The position numbers were made by a program, and so were the translations under genes. A DNA stretch of 35,350 nt, taken from positions 1-35,350 of IMG/VR virus record IMGVR_UViG_3300042291_000886; one strand, 5' to 3'. This DNA is from a virus. A model generated the notes under the pieces. The model did not search any database. It had not been told where the DNA came from and saw nothing but the letters and a program-made list of their open reading frames with translations. How positions within the stretch are numbered: position 1 is the stretch's first letter; every line of letters starts with the position of its first letter. This document shows, piece by piece, positions 14,005 to 21,732 of this stretch.

Positions 14005-14010
14005 TAAATA
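14005..14010 (+). promoter_or_regulatory. Possible late promoter TAAATA
   Basis: ACTTAAATACTTGAC lies between the early promoter and the HNH start, predicted start near 14016. If used, the HNH gene would be transcribed both early and late. Confidence 0.35.
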
Positions 14011-14044
14011 CTTGACTACGAGAATTTTTGGATTTGAAGATCAA

Positions 14045-14554
14045 ATGAGTACATTATTATTAAACGCAGATATGCAGCCGGTCAGTCTTTTACCATTGAG
14101 TACAGTAGACTGGCAAGAAGCCGTACGATATCTCGTGCTGGACAAAGTTGAGGTACTAGAATGGTACGACGATTGGGTAGTTCACTCTGCTCGATGGAGT
14201 ACTCGTGTGCCCGCTATTGTCATGCTTAGAGAATATCAAAAACCAAAGAGTTCAATTCGCCTAAGCAAACGCAACATTTTCCTAAGAGACGAATACTGTT
14301 GCCAGTATTGTGGAGTTCAAGTGACTGAACAAAATGCAACACTAGATCACGTTCTGCCTGTGAGCAAGGGTGGAAAGACCACTTGGGAAAACTCAGCCAC
14401 TGCCTGCAAGACCTGCAACTATCGCAAGGCCGCAAGTACCAAAATGAAACCAAAACATCTGCCCTACAAGCCGCATTTTTGGGATCTAGTTGAAAAACGC
14501 AAAAAACGTGGGTTCCACCTACAGCATCCTAGCTGGTCCAACTATTTGGGCTAA
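14045..14554 (+). CDS. HNH endonuclease
   Basis: 169 aa from the chosen ATG (MSTLLLNADMQPVSLLP). The C-terminal HNH fold is complete: zinc-binding CCQYC (86 and 89) and CKTC (121 and 124) frame the catalytic stretch LDHVLPVSKGGKTTWEN, with Asp101-His102 and Asn116. The N-terminal 80 residues (LNADMQPVSLLPLSTVDWQE, WSTRVPAIVMLREY) are the usual pre-domain of free-standing phage and bacterial HNH proteins of this type. Possible roles are DNA packaging, nicking or host-DNA cleavage; no intron or homing context is seen. An upstream GTG at 13994 is rejected because it would sit at the transcription start and adds non-family residues. The stop is eight bases before the next ATG, and the next promoter lies between them. 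Confidence 0.88.
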   Translation: MSTLLLNADMQPVSLLPLSTVDWQEAVRYLVLDKVEVLEWYDDWVVHSARWSTRVPAIVMLREYQKPKSSIRLSKRNIFLRDEYCCQYCGVQVTEQNATLDHVLPVSKGGKTTWENSATACKTCNYRKAASTKMKPKHLPYKPHFWDLVEKRKKRGFHLQHPSWSNYLG

Positions 14555-14558
14555 ATAT
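14551..14558 (+). promoter_or_regulatory. Late promoter CTAAATAT with leaderless spacing
   Basis: GGGCTAAATATTACT runs directly into the ATG at 14563. The core TAAATA is 14552-14557, so the predicted start is 14563, the first base of the start codon. It overlaps the HNH stop codon. Confidence 0.65.
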
Positions 14559-14562
14559 TACT

Positions 14563-16101
14563 ATGAGATTTTTCGAATTGTCTGAAGCCAAACCAAAACC
14601 ACCTATAGCACCCGGTGCTGAACAGCCCGCTGTTGAGCCATCTGTACAACCTGCACCAGAAGCACCTGCAGACCAAACTAAACAACCACATCCTGCGGAC
14701 AAGGTAAAACCAAATTATGCAGACAATAAAAATCTAAAAGCTGCCGCGGCATTTCTACAACAACAACTACCAGATGGTAAGTTTTCTGTGCAAAATGCAG
14801 GCGGTACTAAACAGGTTAGTTCCATTAGAGCTAGAGGCATCTCGCTGGCTGCATTGAAACAGGCAATGACTGCATTTGGAGCTGCTACAGGAGCAACAGA
14901 TACTACACAGTCTACTGCTAGTAGTTCTTTTCCTGCACATAGTTTTGAAAAGGCCGGAGAACTTTATACTGTTGTTATTGGTATGAAGGGTGTTAAAGGT
15001 GACGACGAATCATCTGTTGGGCTTGCTAGGAAAGAACTAACTCCTACAGGGTTAGGCATTGCTGGTGGATTCTTCGACAAGGAAGAATTAATCAACGATA
15101 CTAAGAAAGCTGTAGAATCTAAGATTAGAAAAAGAGATGCTGTGCTAGCTGATGCACTCATTGCCTTAGTAGATAGTGCAGCCGCAGGTGGAAAAAACCC
15201 AATTGCTCCAGAATTGATGGCACACATTTCTCCTTATCTTGGAACAGTAAGTCAAGATTTCGGAGAAATCCTTGCTCCTATTTTGATTCTTGAGCCTGGA
15301 CAGAAAGCAGAATTACCAAAAGGCAATGAACCTCTAGTTGATGTTAAGATTCCGGGAATGAATCTTAGCATTAAGGCACTAACTGGTTCGGGTACTAGTT
15401 TTAGATCCATTTCTAATCTAATGGACAAGTATGAATCTACTATTGCCGACGACAAAGAGTCTAAAAAACACTTTGAAGTATTAAAGGCTTTTCATCCCAG
15501 TGCCGGCGGCAAGAATGTAGACAAGATTATCAAAGCGGCGGCCAAAGCCAATATCAAAGAATACAAAGAAGCTGTTAGGAAGTTTGGCAGCTTTGACGAC
15601 TTTGCTAGTCTATTTAGACGTGCCAGTACGTTCAATTGGCGAGATGGCAGTGTTGAAAGCTATCGTGACTTTTTGAATTTATCATTAGATGTGTTCACAG
15701 CTTCAGACAGTGGCGGAACCAAATTTGTTGGGATGCCGGCAGATGGTAAATTCTATTTAGGTAGCGGAAAGAAAAGTTCTTCTCCTCGAGAAAAGGCAGC
15801 CGGATATGCAAGTTTCCGTGCTAATCCATTTAAAGCTGCTGCTGATATTATTACCTATTCGCTAGGTGTTGGTCTTCTCAATTATGTCAAAGGCGGCAAG
15901 AACGCTGAAAAATACAGAACAATGATGACCGACATTGTAAACAAGGCCGATGCTGTGATTGGACATATCACTGTTAGCAAAGACGGCACAATGAGTTTGG
16001 TTACCAAACCGTTTAGCACATTACAATTCCAATTTCAATATCACGCACCTAGCCACATTCCGGGCAACAACCTTCCAGGATTCATTGCTCTTTTAGATTA
16101 A
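14563..16101 (+). CDS. Large late phage protein with capsid-targeting-like N-terminus; possible nuclease fold
   Basis: 512 aa. The N-terminus MRFFELSEAKPKPPIAPG parallels T4 internal-protein leaders, with LSE followed by A as the candidate prohead-protease site. A Pro/Ala-rich linker follows to about residue 50. In the middle, FGEILAPILILEPG, then LVDVKIPGMNLSIKALTGSG and TSFRSISNLMDKYE have the spacing of an E ... D ... x-x-K restriction-endonuclease-like core (acidic Glu, Asp of DVKIP, Lys of SIKA followed by a Gly/Ser-rich loop). This is a suggestion from pattern only. The C-terminus, FSTLQFQFQYHAPSHIPGNN, is a conserved-looking beta segment. It starts under a leaderless late promoter and has no Shine-Dalgarno. 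Most likely a virion-packaged protein. Confidence 0.72.
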   Translation: MRFFELSEAKPKPPIAPGAEQPAVEPSVQPAPEAPADQTKQPHPADKVKPNYADNKNLKAAAAFLQQQLPDGKFSVQNAGGTKQVSSIRARGISLAALKQAMTAFGAATGATDTTQSTASSSFPAHSFEKAGELYTVVIGMKGVKGDDESSVGLARKELTPTGLGIAGGFFDKEELINDTKKAVESKIRKRDAVLADALIALVDSAAAGGKNPIAPELMAHISPYLGTVSQDFGEILAPILILEPGQKAELPKGNEPLVDVKIPGMNLSIKALTGSGTSFRSISNLMDKYESTIADDKESKKHFEVLKAFHPSAGGKNVDKIIKAAAKANIKEYKEAVRKFGSFDDFASLFRRASTFNWRDGSVESYRDFLNLSLDVFTASDSGGTKFVGMPADGKFYLGSGKKSSSPREKAAGYASFRANPFKAAADIITYSLGVGLLNYVKGGKNAEKYRTMMTDIVNKADAVIGHITVSKDGTMSLVTKPFSTLQFQFQYHAPSHIPGNNLPGFIALLD

Positions 16102-16113
16102 TCGTGCTATAAT
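16085..16113 (+). promoter_or_regulatory. Sigma70 promoter TTGCTC-17-TATAAT
   Basis: TTGCTC 16085-16090 lies inside the end of the preceding gene; TATAAT is 16108-16113. A start seven bases after the -10 box falls on 16120, the first base of the methyltransferase ATG. Confidence 0.7.
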
Positions 16114-16119
16114 TATAGT

Positions 16120-17073
16120 ATGACTACTCTTATTCACGGCGACTGTACCGAAATTGCAGATCAAATCAAAGATGCTTCTGTTGATTTTCTCTTAACAGAT
16201 CCTCCCTACAACATATCCAATGACGGTGCCAAACCTGTTTGGATTGACAAAGAAACGGGTGAAAACAAAAACACCATCCACAGTCAAAAATTCAGTGAGA
16301 GCTTTGATGAAGATTGGGATGCTGTCACACACGAACAGTTCTTGTTCCAGCTAACACAGTGGAGTGAGATGTGGTATAAGAAAGTACGCAAAGGTGGATC
16401 CTTTGCTGTGTTTATCAGTGACCAATATGTCAGCTATCTTTGGAAAGTTATGGCCGATACAGGGTTCGAACCAAAACGTGTTTGGTCTTGGAAGAAGCCT
16501 GCGGCAGTTCCGTTCAATCGACACGTTAATCCTGTCAGTGGTTGTGAGTATATACTTTGGGGCATCAAGCCAGGAGGCAAGAGAACATTTAACAGTGACA
16601 CAGATCTAAACAGTATTGTTGATCGATATGCTGTGGCAGACAAGGTATCCAGCATTGTCTACAGAGAAGTCAAAGACGGACTGGGTAATCGCAGTTTGGA
16701 TGCCATCTTTGCAGATGCCAAACGAGAAGCCGAAGCAATGATTCTCAGTCGTAAACAAAGCAACGGCAAGGTGCAGGCAATCATTCCAAATACCATTACC
16801 TACAGTGGAGGATTGGGCAAAGACAAAATCCATCCTACACAAAAGCCCACGGAGATATTGGAATACTTTATTGAACTGTGTACCAATCCAGGCGATGTTG
16901 TTTTGGATACATTTGCAGGATCGGGCAGTACCGGTATCGCGGCAAAGAACACAGGACGAGACTGCATTCTCATAGAGCGTGACGCCAAGATGTTTGCCAA
17001 AATGAGCGAACGATTTACAGATCGATCCAATCCTGCTCAATCACATCCAACGCTATTCATAGAAACTGATTGA
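16120..17073 (+). CDS. DNA amino-methyltransferase (N6-adenine or N4-cytosine, beta class)
   Basis: 317 aa. The catalytic motif DPPY is at 27-30 and the SAM-binding FAGSGSTG at 265-272, so the motif order IV-then-I is that of the beta class (CcrM-like). The target-recognition region lies between them, including KVWSW-type catalytic-loop residues (KRVWSWKKPAAVPF) and VSGCEYILWGIKPGG. KIHPTQKP just before motif I is a further hallmark of this family. No cognate restriction enzyme is adjacent, so it is an orphan enzyme, probably shielding phage DNA from host cleavage. Target sequence cannot be read. It has its own early promoter with leaderless geometry and precedes the ligase gene, whose -35 box overlaps its stop. 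Confidence 0.92.
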   Translation: MTTLIHGDCTEIADQIKDASVDFLLTDPPYNISNDGAKPVWIDKETGENKNTIHSQKFSESFDEDWDAVTHEQFLFQLTQWSEMWYKKVRKGGSFAVFISDQYVSYLWKVMADTGFEPKRVWSWKKPAAVPFNRHVNPVSGCEYILWGIKPGGKRTFNSDTDLNSIVDRYAVADKVSSIVYREVKDGLGNRSLDAIFADAKREAEAMILSRKQSNGKVQAIIPNTITYSGGLGKDKIHPTQKPTEILEYFIELCTNPGDVVLDTFAGSGSTGIAAKNTGRDCILIERDAKMFAKMSERFTDRSNPAQSHPTLFIETD

Positions 17074-17098
17074 CAAAACTCTCCTATGGTGCTATACT
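17070..17098 (+). promoter_or_regulatory. Sigma70 promoter TTGACA-17-TATACT
   Basis: TTGACA 17070-17075 overlaps the methyltransferase stop; TATACT 17093-17098; spacer 17. Leader of about 24 bases carries AGGAG before the TTG start at 17129. Confidence 0.8.
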
Positions 17099-17128
17099 AG
17101 TAGCACAGTAAACAACTAGGAGTAGATT

Positions 17129-18442
17129 TTGCGAACGCAACCAGAATACCTTATTCGGCAATTGGAAATACACAATAGCCGCATTAACAAAGAACAGATA
17201 CTCGAAGCTGCCGTTGAAGAAGGTCTAGAAGAATTCTTCGAAGGACTGCGTATGGCACTGGATGGCCTATACACCTTTGGAGTCAAGCAGGTTCCTACAA
17301 AAGACAAAGATGAAGGACAAGGTCTTAGCTGGACTAACTTTGTGGAACTTGCAGACAGTCTCTATCGCCGCAAACTTACAGGACACGATGCTCGTGATGC
17401 TATTCAATTGGCTATGGATGTGTCTACGCAAGGTCAATGGAACGATTGGTATCGTCGCATACTGATCAAAGACCTACGTTGCGGTGTCAGCGAGAAAACA
17501 GTCAACAAGGTACTCAAGGGCAAGACCATTGCATCTGTACCTGTGTTTGAATGCATGCTGGCACACGACGGAGCCAACCACGAAAAGAAGATCACAGGCA
17601 AGAAACTACTTGAGCCCAAGCTCGACGGTGTTCGTGCTATCACTGTGGTAGACTACGAATCTAAAACTGTTACTATGTACACACGTAACGGTAAAGTACT
17701 TGAAAACTTTGCTCACATCACTAGCTACCTAGAAGGCTACATCGAAGAGATTGGTCGCAGTATGGTGTTTGATGGTGAGGTTGTTAGTCATTCATTCCAG
17801 GACCTTATGAAACAGGTTCATAGAAAAAGCAATGTTCAGGCACAGGATGCCCGCTTGTGTTTGTTCGATGCTGTTCCACTTGTAGAGTTTAAAGCTGGCA
17901 AGAGTGTGATGGGACAACGTCGACGTTCTAATCTGCTAAAGAATTGGGCTAACATCTTTGCAGACAGTGGATGCGTTGAGATCATTCCGCAGATTGAAGT
18001 TAATCTTGACGAGTTCTTGGGAGAGATCGAATACAAGGACTACAACAAGAAAATGGTCGCAGAAGGTTTTGAAGGTATAATGATTAAGGATCCGGATGCC
18101 AAATATGAATGTAAAAGATCTGTTTCGTGGCTCAAACAAAAGCCCTTTATCGAAGTTAGTCTTTCGATCACATCCGTGGAAGAAGGTACCGGAAGAAATA
18201 TTGGCCGTCTTGGTGCTTTGGTCTGCGAGGGTGTCGATGATGGTAAGACAATTTGCGTCAATGTGGGTAGTGGTTTTAGTGATGGGGATCGTGATTCTTA
18301 TTGGCAAGAACGTGATACAGTGGTGGGGCAGGTAGTAGAAGTACGTGCCGATGCTGTCACACAGAATCAAGACGGCACCTACAGTTTGCGCTTTCCTCGC
18401 TTCCTACGCTTTCGTGGCTTCAAGGCAGGAGAGAAGATCTAA
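17129..18442 (+). CDS. ATP-dependent DNA ligase
   Basis: 437 aa. Motif I is EPKLDGVRA with the adenylated Lys164; motif III FDGEVVSHSF (Glu217); motif IV EGFEGIMIKDP near 312-322; motif V SWLKQKPF at 333-340; the C-terminal OB-fold region reads LGALVCEG then VNVGSGFSD. The N-terminal 140 residues are the helical DNA-binding domain common in T4 gp30-type ligases. It seals nicks for replication and repair. The start codon is TTG at 17129, preceded by AGGAG at 8 bases; no ATG or GTG is available in frame nearby. The stop overlaps the next ATG (TAATG). Confidence 0.94.
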   Translation: MRTQPEYLIRQLEIHNSRINKEQILEAAVEEGLEEFFEGLRMALDGLYTFGVKQVPTKDKDEGQGLSWTNFVELADSLYRRKLTGHDARDAIQLAMDVSTQGQWNDWYRRILIKDLRCGVSEKTVNKVLKGKTIASVPVFECMLAHDGANHEKKITGKKLLEPKLDGVRAITVVDYESKTVTMYTRNGKVLENFAHITSYLEGYIEEIGRSMVFDGEVVSHSFQDLMKQVHRKSNVQAQDARLCLFDAVPLVEFKAGKSVMGQRRRSNLLKNWANIFADSGCVEIIPQIEVNLDEFLGEIEYKDYNKKMVAEGFEGIMIKDPDAKYECKRSVSWLKQKPFIEVSLSITSVEEGTGRNIGRLGALVCEGVDDGKTICVNVGSGFSDGDRDSYWQERDTVVGQVVEVRADAVTQNQDGTYSLRFPRFLRFRGFKAGEKI

Positions 18443-18705
18443 TGAAAGAGATTCTAGAGTTTATTAGTTGGCAATGGTGTAAATGGGAAATCTGGCAAAA
18501 AGGTTTTATCATTGGTTCGTTCTTTGCAGGGGCCGGTGTGTTTGCACCCAAACCCTATGATCTATATCTATTTGCTATTCCTATGATTGTGCTGTTCATT
18601 TGGACTGGCAAATGGTGTGTTTGGGATCAAGTTAAGGAAAGCTGGGTCAAATACAAAACGGAAAAACAACAACTTTTTACCACTATCAAGGACAGCCACA
18701 AATGA
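18442..18705 (+). CDS. Small membrane protein, two hydrophobic segments
   Basis: 87 aa, Trp-rich. Hydrophobic stretches at about 20-36 (GFIIGSFFAGAGVFAPK) and 42-56 (LYLFAIPMIVLFIWT) predict two transmembrane helices with a charged C-terminus (KESWVKYKTEKQQL). No enzymatic motif. Its ATG overlaps the ligase stop, and its stop overlaps the next start (ATGA), so it belongs to the ligase transcript. Role unknown; holin-like size and topology are possible, but no lysis enzyme is next to it. Confidence 0.68.
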   Translation: MKEILEFISWQWCKWEIWQKGFIIGSFFAGAGVFAPKPYDLYLFAIPMIVLFIWTGKWCVWDQVKESWVKYKTEKQQLFTTIKDSHK

Positions 18706-18935
18706 CTGTTAACATTACTGCCAGTAAGAGTTTTATAAAAACTTTTAGACCCGGTGATCCGGAATTTACTATCATCGACGGATTTATGACCAGTCCTCGA
18801 GCAGGATTTGAAATTAGCAATAATTGTCCTGCTGAATACAAAAGTATCTTTATCACAGCTATCAATGCAGGATGGCTCAAGCCTGTAGCCCATATGCACG
18901 AACGAGAAGTTCTTATTTCAGGATTAGCACGATGA
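18702..18935 (+). CDS. 77-aa phage protein, unknown function
   Basis: MTVNITASKSFIKTFRPGDP opens the protein, followed by FTIIDGFMTSPRAGFEIS and WLKPVAHMHEREVLISGL. It is soluble and of mixed composition; KPVAHMHERE could bind metal, but there is no recognised family. Its start and stop both overlap neighbours in ATGA fashion, which strongly supports translation. Confidence 0.65.
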   Translation: MTVNITASKSFIKTFRPGDPEFTIIDGFMTSPRAGFEISNNCPAEYKSIFITAINAGWLKPVAHMHEREVLISGLAR

Positions 18936-19186
18936 GCAGTTATAACTTTCAACCATTACAGAATGTAATGAATAATTGGGGCAAAGAATCATCCAAAGAA
19001 TTAACAGTTGGTGAACTCAATCCTAACACTATCACCTGCGTTGCAGGAGGTACTGAGATGCTGAAGGTAGCTGACGATGGTTTTTATGTTCGCGGAACAA
19101 AAGTCCCAATGGATGACAAAGAAGCAGAAACAGTTTATAATGCTTTTAAAGAGTTCCTAGTTTGGAGCAGATTGAGTAGAGAATGA
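18932..19186 (+). CDS. 84-aa phage protein, unknown function
   Basis: The start at 18932 (MSSYNFQPLQNVMNNWGKES) is chosen for the ATGA overlap with the previous stop; a further upstream ATG would run through that gene. The middle TCVAGGTEMLKVADDGFYVRG resembles the short beta-turn repeat of phage tail-fibre proteins (I-x-x-DGFYVRGTKV), then comes a helical tail. It may be a small adaptor or regulatory protein. Not recognised. Confidence 0.68.
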   Translation: MSSYNFQPLQNVMNNWGKESSKELTVGELNPNTITCVAGGTEMLKVADDGFYVRGTKVPMDDKEAETVYNAFKEFLVWSRLSRE

Positions 19187-19461
19187 AACCACTATTACTT
19201 GTTCTATTGTTATCTGGCTGTGCAACTGCACAGCATAACAGTGCCAGTCCCAATCACGCAATACAACCGCTTCAGGTTGATTGTAGATATGGACACATGA
19301 TGTCAGCAGACCTAGAAGCGATAATTTCTAATCCGCAGATTGAAAACCCTACTTGGCAGGGGACGTTTGCTACAATATCCGGCAATCAAACTGCTATACA
19401 ACGAACACAGTCAGCAAAGGTAGTCTTATGGACAATAAGAACACAGTGTCAAGGATTCTAA
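19183..19461 (+). CDS. Small lipoprotein
   Basis: 92 aa. MKPLLLVLLLSGCATAQH is a clear lipoprotein signal with lipobox LSGC, so the mature chain starts at Cys13 and is lipid-anchored; no Asp follows the Cys, so sorting to the outer membrane is expected. The mature part has two further Cys (VDCRYGHMM and TQCQGF) that could form a disulfide. The start overlaps the previous stop; the 3' end overlaps the next gene by 34 bases. It resembles small phage envelope lipoproteins, including outer-membrane spanin subunits, but lacks the Pro-rich linker expected of Rz1. Confidence 0.75.
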   Translation: MKPLLLVLLLSGCATAQHNSASPNHAIQPLQVDCRYGHMMSADLEAIISNPQIENPTWQGTFATISGNQTAIQRTQSAKVVLWTIRTQCQGF

Positions 19462-20012
19462 CCAGTTTGATATTGCTTTCTGCCGCAACTGTGCAGGCAG
19501 AGTGTTATACTCGTTCGTCTACCGTGAGCAAACTGACTGCATCAATTGAACAGATTGCAGACGTAGAACGAAAAGTGTTGCCCGAAGGCAACGGTAAGAA
19601 CTTGTGCCGCATCACGTTTCGAGCCTATATCAACAACAAATGGCACACTGCTCAAGGTGAGGAAATTGGCAGTGTCAATGACAGTTTGGATACTATCTGT
19701 GCCAAAGCATTGAATTCCGGACGTGTGAGTATTTTGGAATCTGTAAGTGGTACCAAAATTACAGGCAGTCAAGAATTGATTTGTACAGATGAACCCAAAC
19801 CCAAACAAAAGGCCTCTGTGTCTATAGGTGATTTGGTTTGGGAAAGTGAAGTTCAAGTGCATCCTGCCTACAAAAATGTATTTAGATACCGAGGTAGTTT
19901 TTGTAAATGGTTTATTGAATCTAATCCAAATATTGGAAAAATTGATATGCATCAAGGAATCATATGTCGAAGCCCCGATCAAAAGGTTTGGCGAGTGGTT
20001 GACAAGTGGTAA
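19428..20012 (+). CDS. Secreted periplasmic protein, unknown function
   Basis: 194 aa from ATG 19428, preceded by AAAGG. The N-terminus MDNKNTVSRILTSLILLSAA followed by TVQAECYTRS is a signal peptide with cleavage after VQA. The mature protein has six cysteines (ECYTRS, KNLCRI, DTICAKA, ELICTDE, SFCKWF, GIICRS), likely paired as disulfides in the periplasm. No catalytic motif. It begins inside the lipoprotein gene in another frame. Together they form an envelope-directed pair in the early region, as expected for superinfection exclusion or surface remodelling, though that is inference. Confidence 0.7.
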   Translation: MDNKNTVSRILTSLILLSAATVQAECYTRSSTVSKLTASIEQIADVERKVLPEGNGKNLCRITFRAYINNKWHTAQGEEIGSVNDSLDTICAKALNSGRVSILESVSGTKITGSQELICTDEPKPKQKASVSIGDLVWESEVQVHPAYKNVFRYRGSFCKWFIESNPNIGKIDMHQGIICRSPDQKVWRVVDKW

Positions 20013-20027
20013 GTTTCACGTTATAAT
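19999..20027 (+). promoter_or_regulatory. Consensus sigma70 promoter TTGACA-17-TATAAT
   Basis: TTGACA 19999-20004 lies within the end of the previous gene; TATAAT 20022-20027; spacer 17. Leader of about 20 bases with AAAGG before the ATG at 20055. Confidence 0.85.
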
Positions 20028-20054
20028 ATTAACATCACACACAGAAAGGCTCAT

Positions 20055-20183
20055 ATGAGAAACTTTATTATAGGCACAGTCTTTGGACTTATACTAGCAA
20101 CTGTTGGATTCTCCGGCATTGCTCGTATGCTTGACAAGGGCGTAGACACAGTTAAAACACACTCACAGGAGATGGCAAAATGA
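20055..20183 (+). CDS. 42-aa single-span membrane peptide
   Basis: MRNFIIGTVFGLILATVGFS forms one hydrophobic helix after a basic start, followed by GIARMLDKGVDTVKTHSQEM as an amphipathic cytoplasmic or periplasmic tail. A consensus early promoter and AAAGG lie immediately upstream, and the stop overlaps the next start (ATGA). The small size fits a regulator of an envelope process; function unknown. Confidence 0.65.
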   Translation: MRNFIIGTVFGLILATVGFSGIARMLDKGVDTVKTHSQEMAK

Positions 20184-20941
20184 AAAAGTCGTTGGCATTA
20201 ACACTAATCGCTACTGCAATTCTTGCAGGATGCAGTACCACTAAACCCGCAGAGACAAAGATCTCAAGTCCGACACCGGCAGTTAAAGAAGTTCAGGTGT
20301 TGCCTGCACCGGGCAAAATTGAAGCTCCGTTGACTATCGATGTACCGCCCTGGTACGTTAAGGCTCCTGCTAGCACAGACGAGTATATGTTTATAACTGG
20401 TACTGGCCTTAGTTCAGACTTGTCTATGAGTCGGGCCAAAGCCTTGTTGGATGCTCAACATCAGTTGGCTTCTAAGCTAAACGGTGTTATTGATGCCGCA
20501 ACTAGACAGCAACGTAAAGACACTGCCGGCACAGTCAATAGTGATTATACCAGTATAACTATTCGAAAGAATATTATTGAAACTGCTATCACTGGTCACC
20601 ATTTAGAAGACAGCAAGATTCAAGCAGAGAATCGCGGATACAGAACATTTGTATTGGTTCGATATCCCGTAGGCGATGCTAATAAATTGTTACGTCAGCA
20701 AGAGCAACGAGATTCTAAGAAACAAGACGAAGACTCGATGATTGATAAAGAACTCGGTAAGTCCCAATCCAAAGTTGTTTCAGTAGTTGTTCCGGAAGCA
20801 AAGCCTGTGGCAATTGAATCTAAAGCTGTTCCAATCAGTGAGCTTAAACTAATGGAAGTAGACAACGAAGAATATAAGAAGCGTCGAGCCGAAGCATTAC
20901 AGAAGCCGGGTGCTGTTGTGGGCAATGTAACATATCGTTGA
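20180..20941 (+). CDS. LPP20-like lipoprotein
   Basis: 253 aa. MKKSLALTLIATAILAGCST is a lipoprotein signal with lipobox LAGC, followed by a Pro/Thr-rich linker. The region PPWYVKAP ... YMFITGTGLSSDLSMSRAKAL ... DAQHQLASKLNG fits the LPP20 domain (aromatic W before a G-x-G-x-S strand and an Ala-rich helix), common in bacterial outer-membrane lipoproteins. YRTFVLVRYPVGDANKLL is the expected last strand. The C-terminal 80 residues are charged coil. Role in a phage is unclear; outer-membrane modification is inferred. It is the second gene of the 20022 promoter's transcript. Confidence 0.75.
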   Translation: MKKSLALTLIATAILAGCSTTKPAETKISSPTPAVKEVQVLPAPGKIEAPLTIDVPPWYVKAPASTDEYMFITGTGLSSDLSMSRAKALLDAQHQLASKLNGVIDAATRQQRKDTAGTVNSDYTSITIRKNIIETAITGHHLEDSKIQAENRGYRTFVLVRYPVGDANKLLRQQEQRDSKKQDEDSMIDKELGKSQSKVVSVVVPEAKPVAIESKAVPISELKLMEVDNEEYKKRRAEALQKPGAVVGNVTYR

Positions 20942-20957
20942 TTGTTAGGTATTAAAA

Positions 20958-21308
20958 ATGCGTTATTATATTGTTAGCTGGGATATGCATGGTGTGGAGT
21001 TCTTTGAAGAGATCACAGAACATCATCCCGACAATTGGGCCAAAGGCCATTTGTTTGATTCAATCAAACAAAGCAAGCGGGTTGAAAAGCCTATGAGCTT
21101 TAGTATTCAATCGCTAAAACTCCGAGCTCAAGCTAACGGTCATCGCCACTATGAAATCTACGTATTCACCAGCAATGACGACATTACAAAAACAGACATC
21201 CAAGATTGGTTTACCACAGATGCTCAGAGCTTTGCCAATTGGGTGCGCAAGAATCATAGCTACAAGATCTGGGATGAACGAGCCATAGAGCAAGCAGTAA
21301 TTGTATGA
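20958..21308 (+). CDS. 116-aa phage protein, unknown function
   Basis: MRYYIVSWDMHGVEFFEEIT begins it; ITKTDIQDWFTTDAQSFANW and VRKNHSYKIWDERA follow. It is soluble, rich in Trp and His, with no signal or known motif. The initial Y-Y-I-V-S-W-D-M-H-G looks like a short beta-hairpin fold used in phage inhibitors of host proteins. AGGT before the ATG and ATGA overlap with the next gene support it. Not recognised. Confidence 0.68.
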   Translation: MRYYIVSWDMHGVEFFEEITEHHPDNWAKGHLFDSIKQSKRVEKPMSFSIQSLKLRAQANGHRHYEIYVFTSNDDITKTDIQDWFTTDAQSFANWVRKNHSYKIWDERAIEQAVIV

Positions 21309-21499
21309 ACGAACGAATTCAAAAACTTGCTGAACAGGCTGGATACACAACGGATATGTTTGGTGTTGGACACTGGGACATGCCAGAGTGTCAAAAGTTC
21401 GCCGAGTTGATTGTTCGGGAATGTGCCAATGTTGCCGCCGAACACGATGCATTGGACATTTACGAGGAGATTCGGGAACATTTCGGAGTTGAAGAATGA
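21305..21499 (+). CDS. 64-aa phage protein of a common small family
   Basis: MNERIQKLAEQAGY and CQKFAELIVRECANVA give the pattern M-x-x-R-I-x-x-L-A-x-x-A ... F-A-x-L-I-x-x-E-C, widespread in small proteins of T4-like and other large phages. These have no established function. It is helical with two Cys and overlaps both neighbours. Confidence 0.72.
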   Translation: MNERIQKLAEQAGYTTDMFGVGHWDMPECQKFAELIVRECANVAAEHDALDIYEEIREHFGVEE

Positions 21500-21732
21500 G
21501 CGGTACCCCAGCAAGCTCTAGTCCGGGCATAACGGGCTTTATTGAAATCTTTGAAGGTCGCTTGAATAAAATGAAGCTACACCTTAAAGAAGAATTAAGT
21601 AAGGCCAAAAGCGAACGAAATCGTAAGTTGATTAAAAGTCAGCTGGCTGATGCCAAGAAACTAAATCGGACACTGAAGGAAATGCGTAATGCCAATACCA
21701 AACTGTGTCCACATTGTGGAGAAAAACTATGA
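21496..21732 (+). CDS. Coiled-coil protein with C-terminal zinc ribbon half
   Basis: 78 aa. The middle, GRLNKMKLHLKEELSKAKSE then KKLNRTLKEMRN, is a basic amphipathic helix or coiled coil. The C-terminus NTKLCPHCGEKL has one CPxCG zinc knuckle; a full ribbon would need a second knuckle from a partner or a dimer. Nucleic-acid binding is plausible. Both ends overlap adjacent genes in ATGA fashion. Confidence 0.65.
   Translation: MSGTPASSSPGITGFIEIFEGRLNKMKLHLKEELSKAKSERNRKLIKSQLADAKKLNRTLKEMRNANTKLCPHCGEKL

Noticed and set aside
13994-14044. GTG start giving a longer HNH protein (MKQLKYLTTRIF...)
   Set aside because: It begins one base after the -10 box of the sigma70 promoter, before the likely transcription start, and adds residues not typical of the family.
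19183-20012. Rz/Rz1 spanin pair from the overlapping lipoprotein and secreted protein
   Set aside because: The lipoprotein comes first and lacks a Pro-rich linker; the partner has a cleavable signal and many Cys rather than an inner-membrane anchor and coiled coil.
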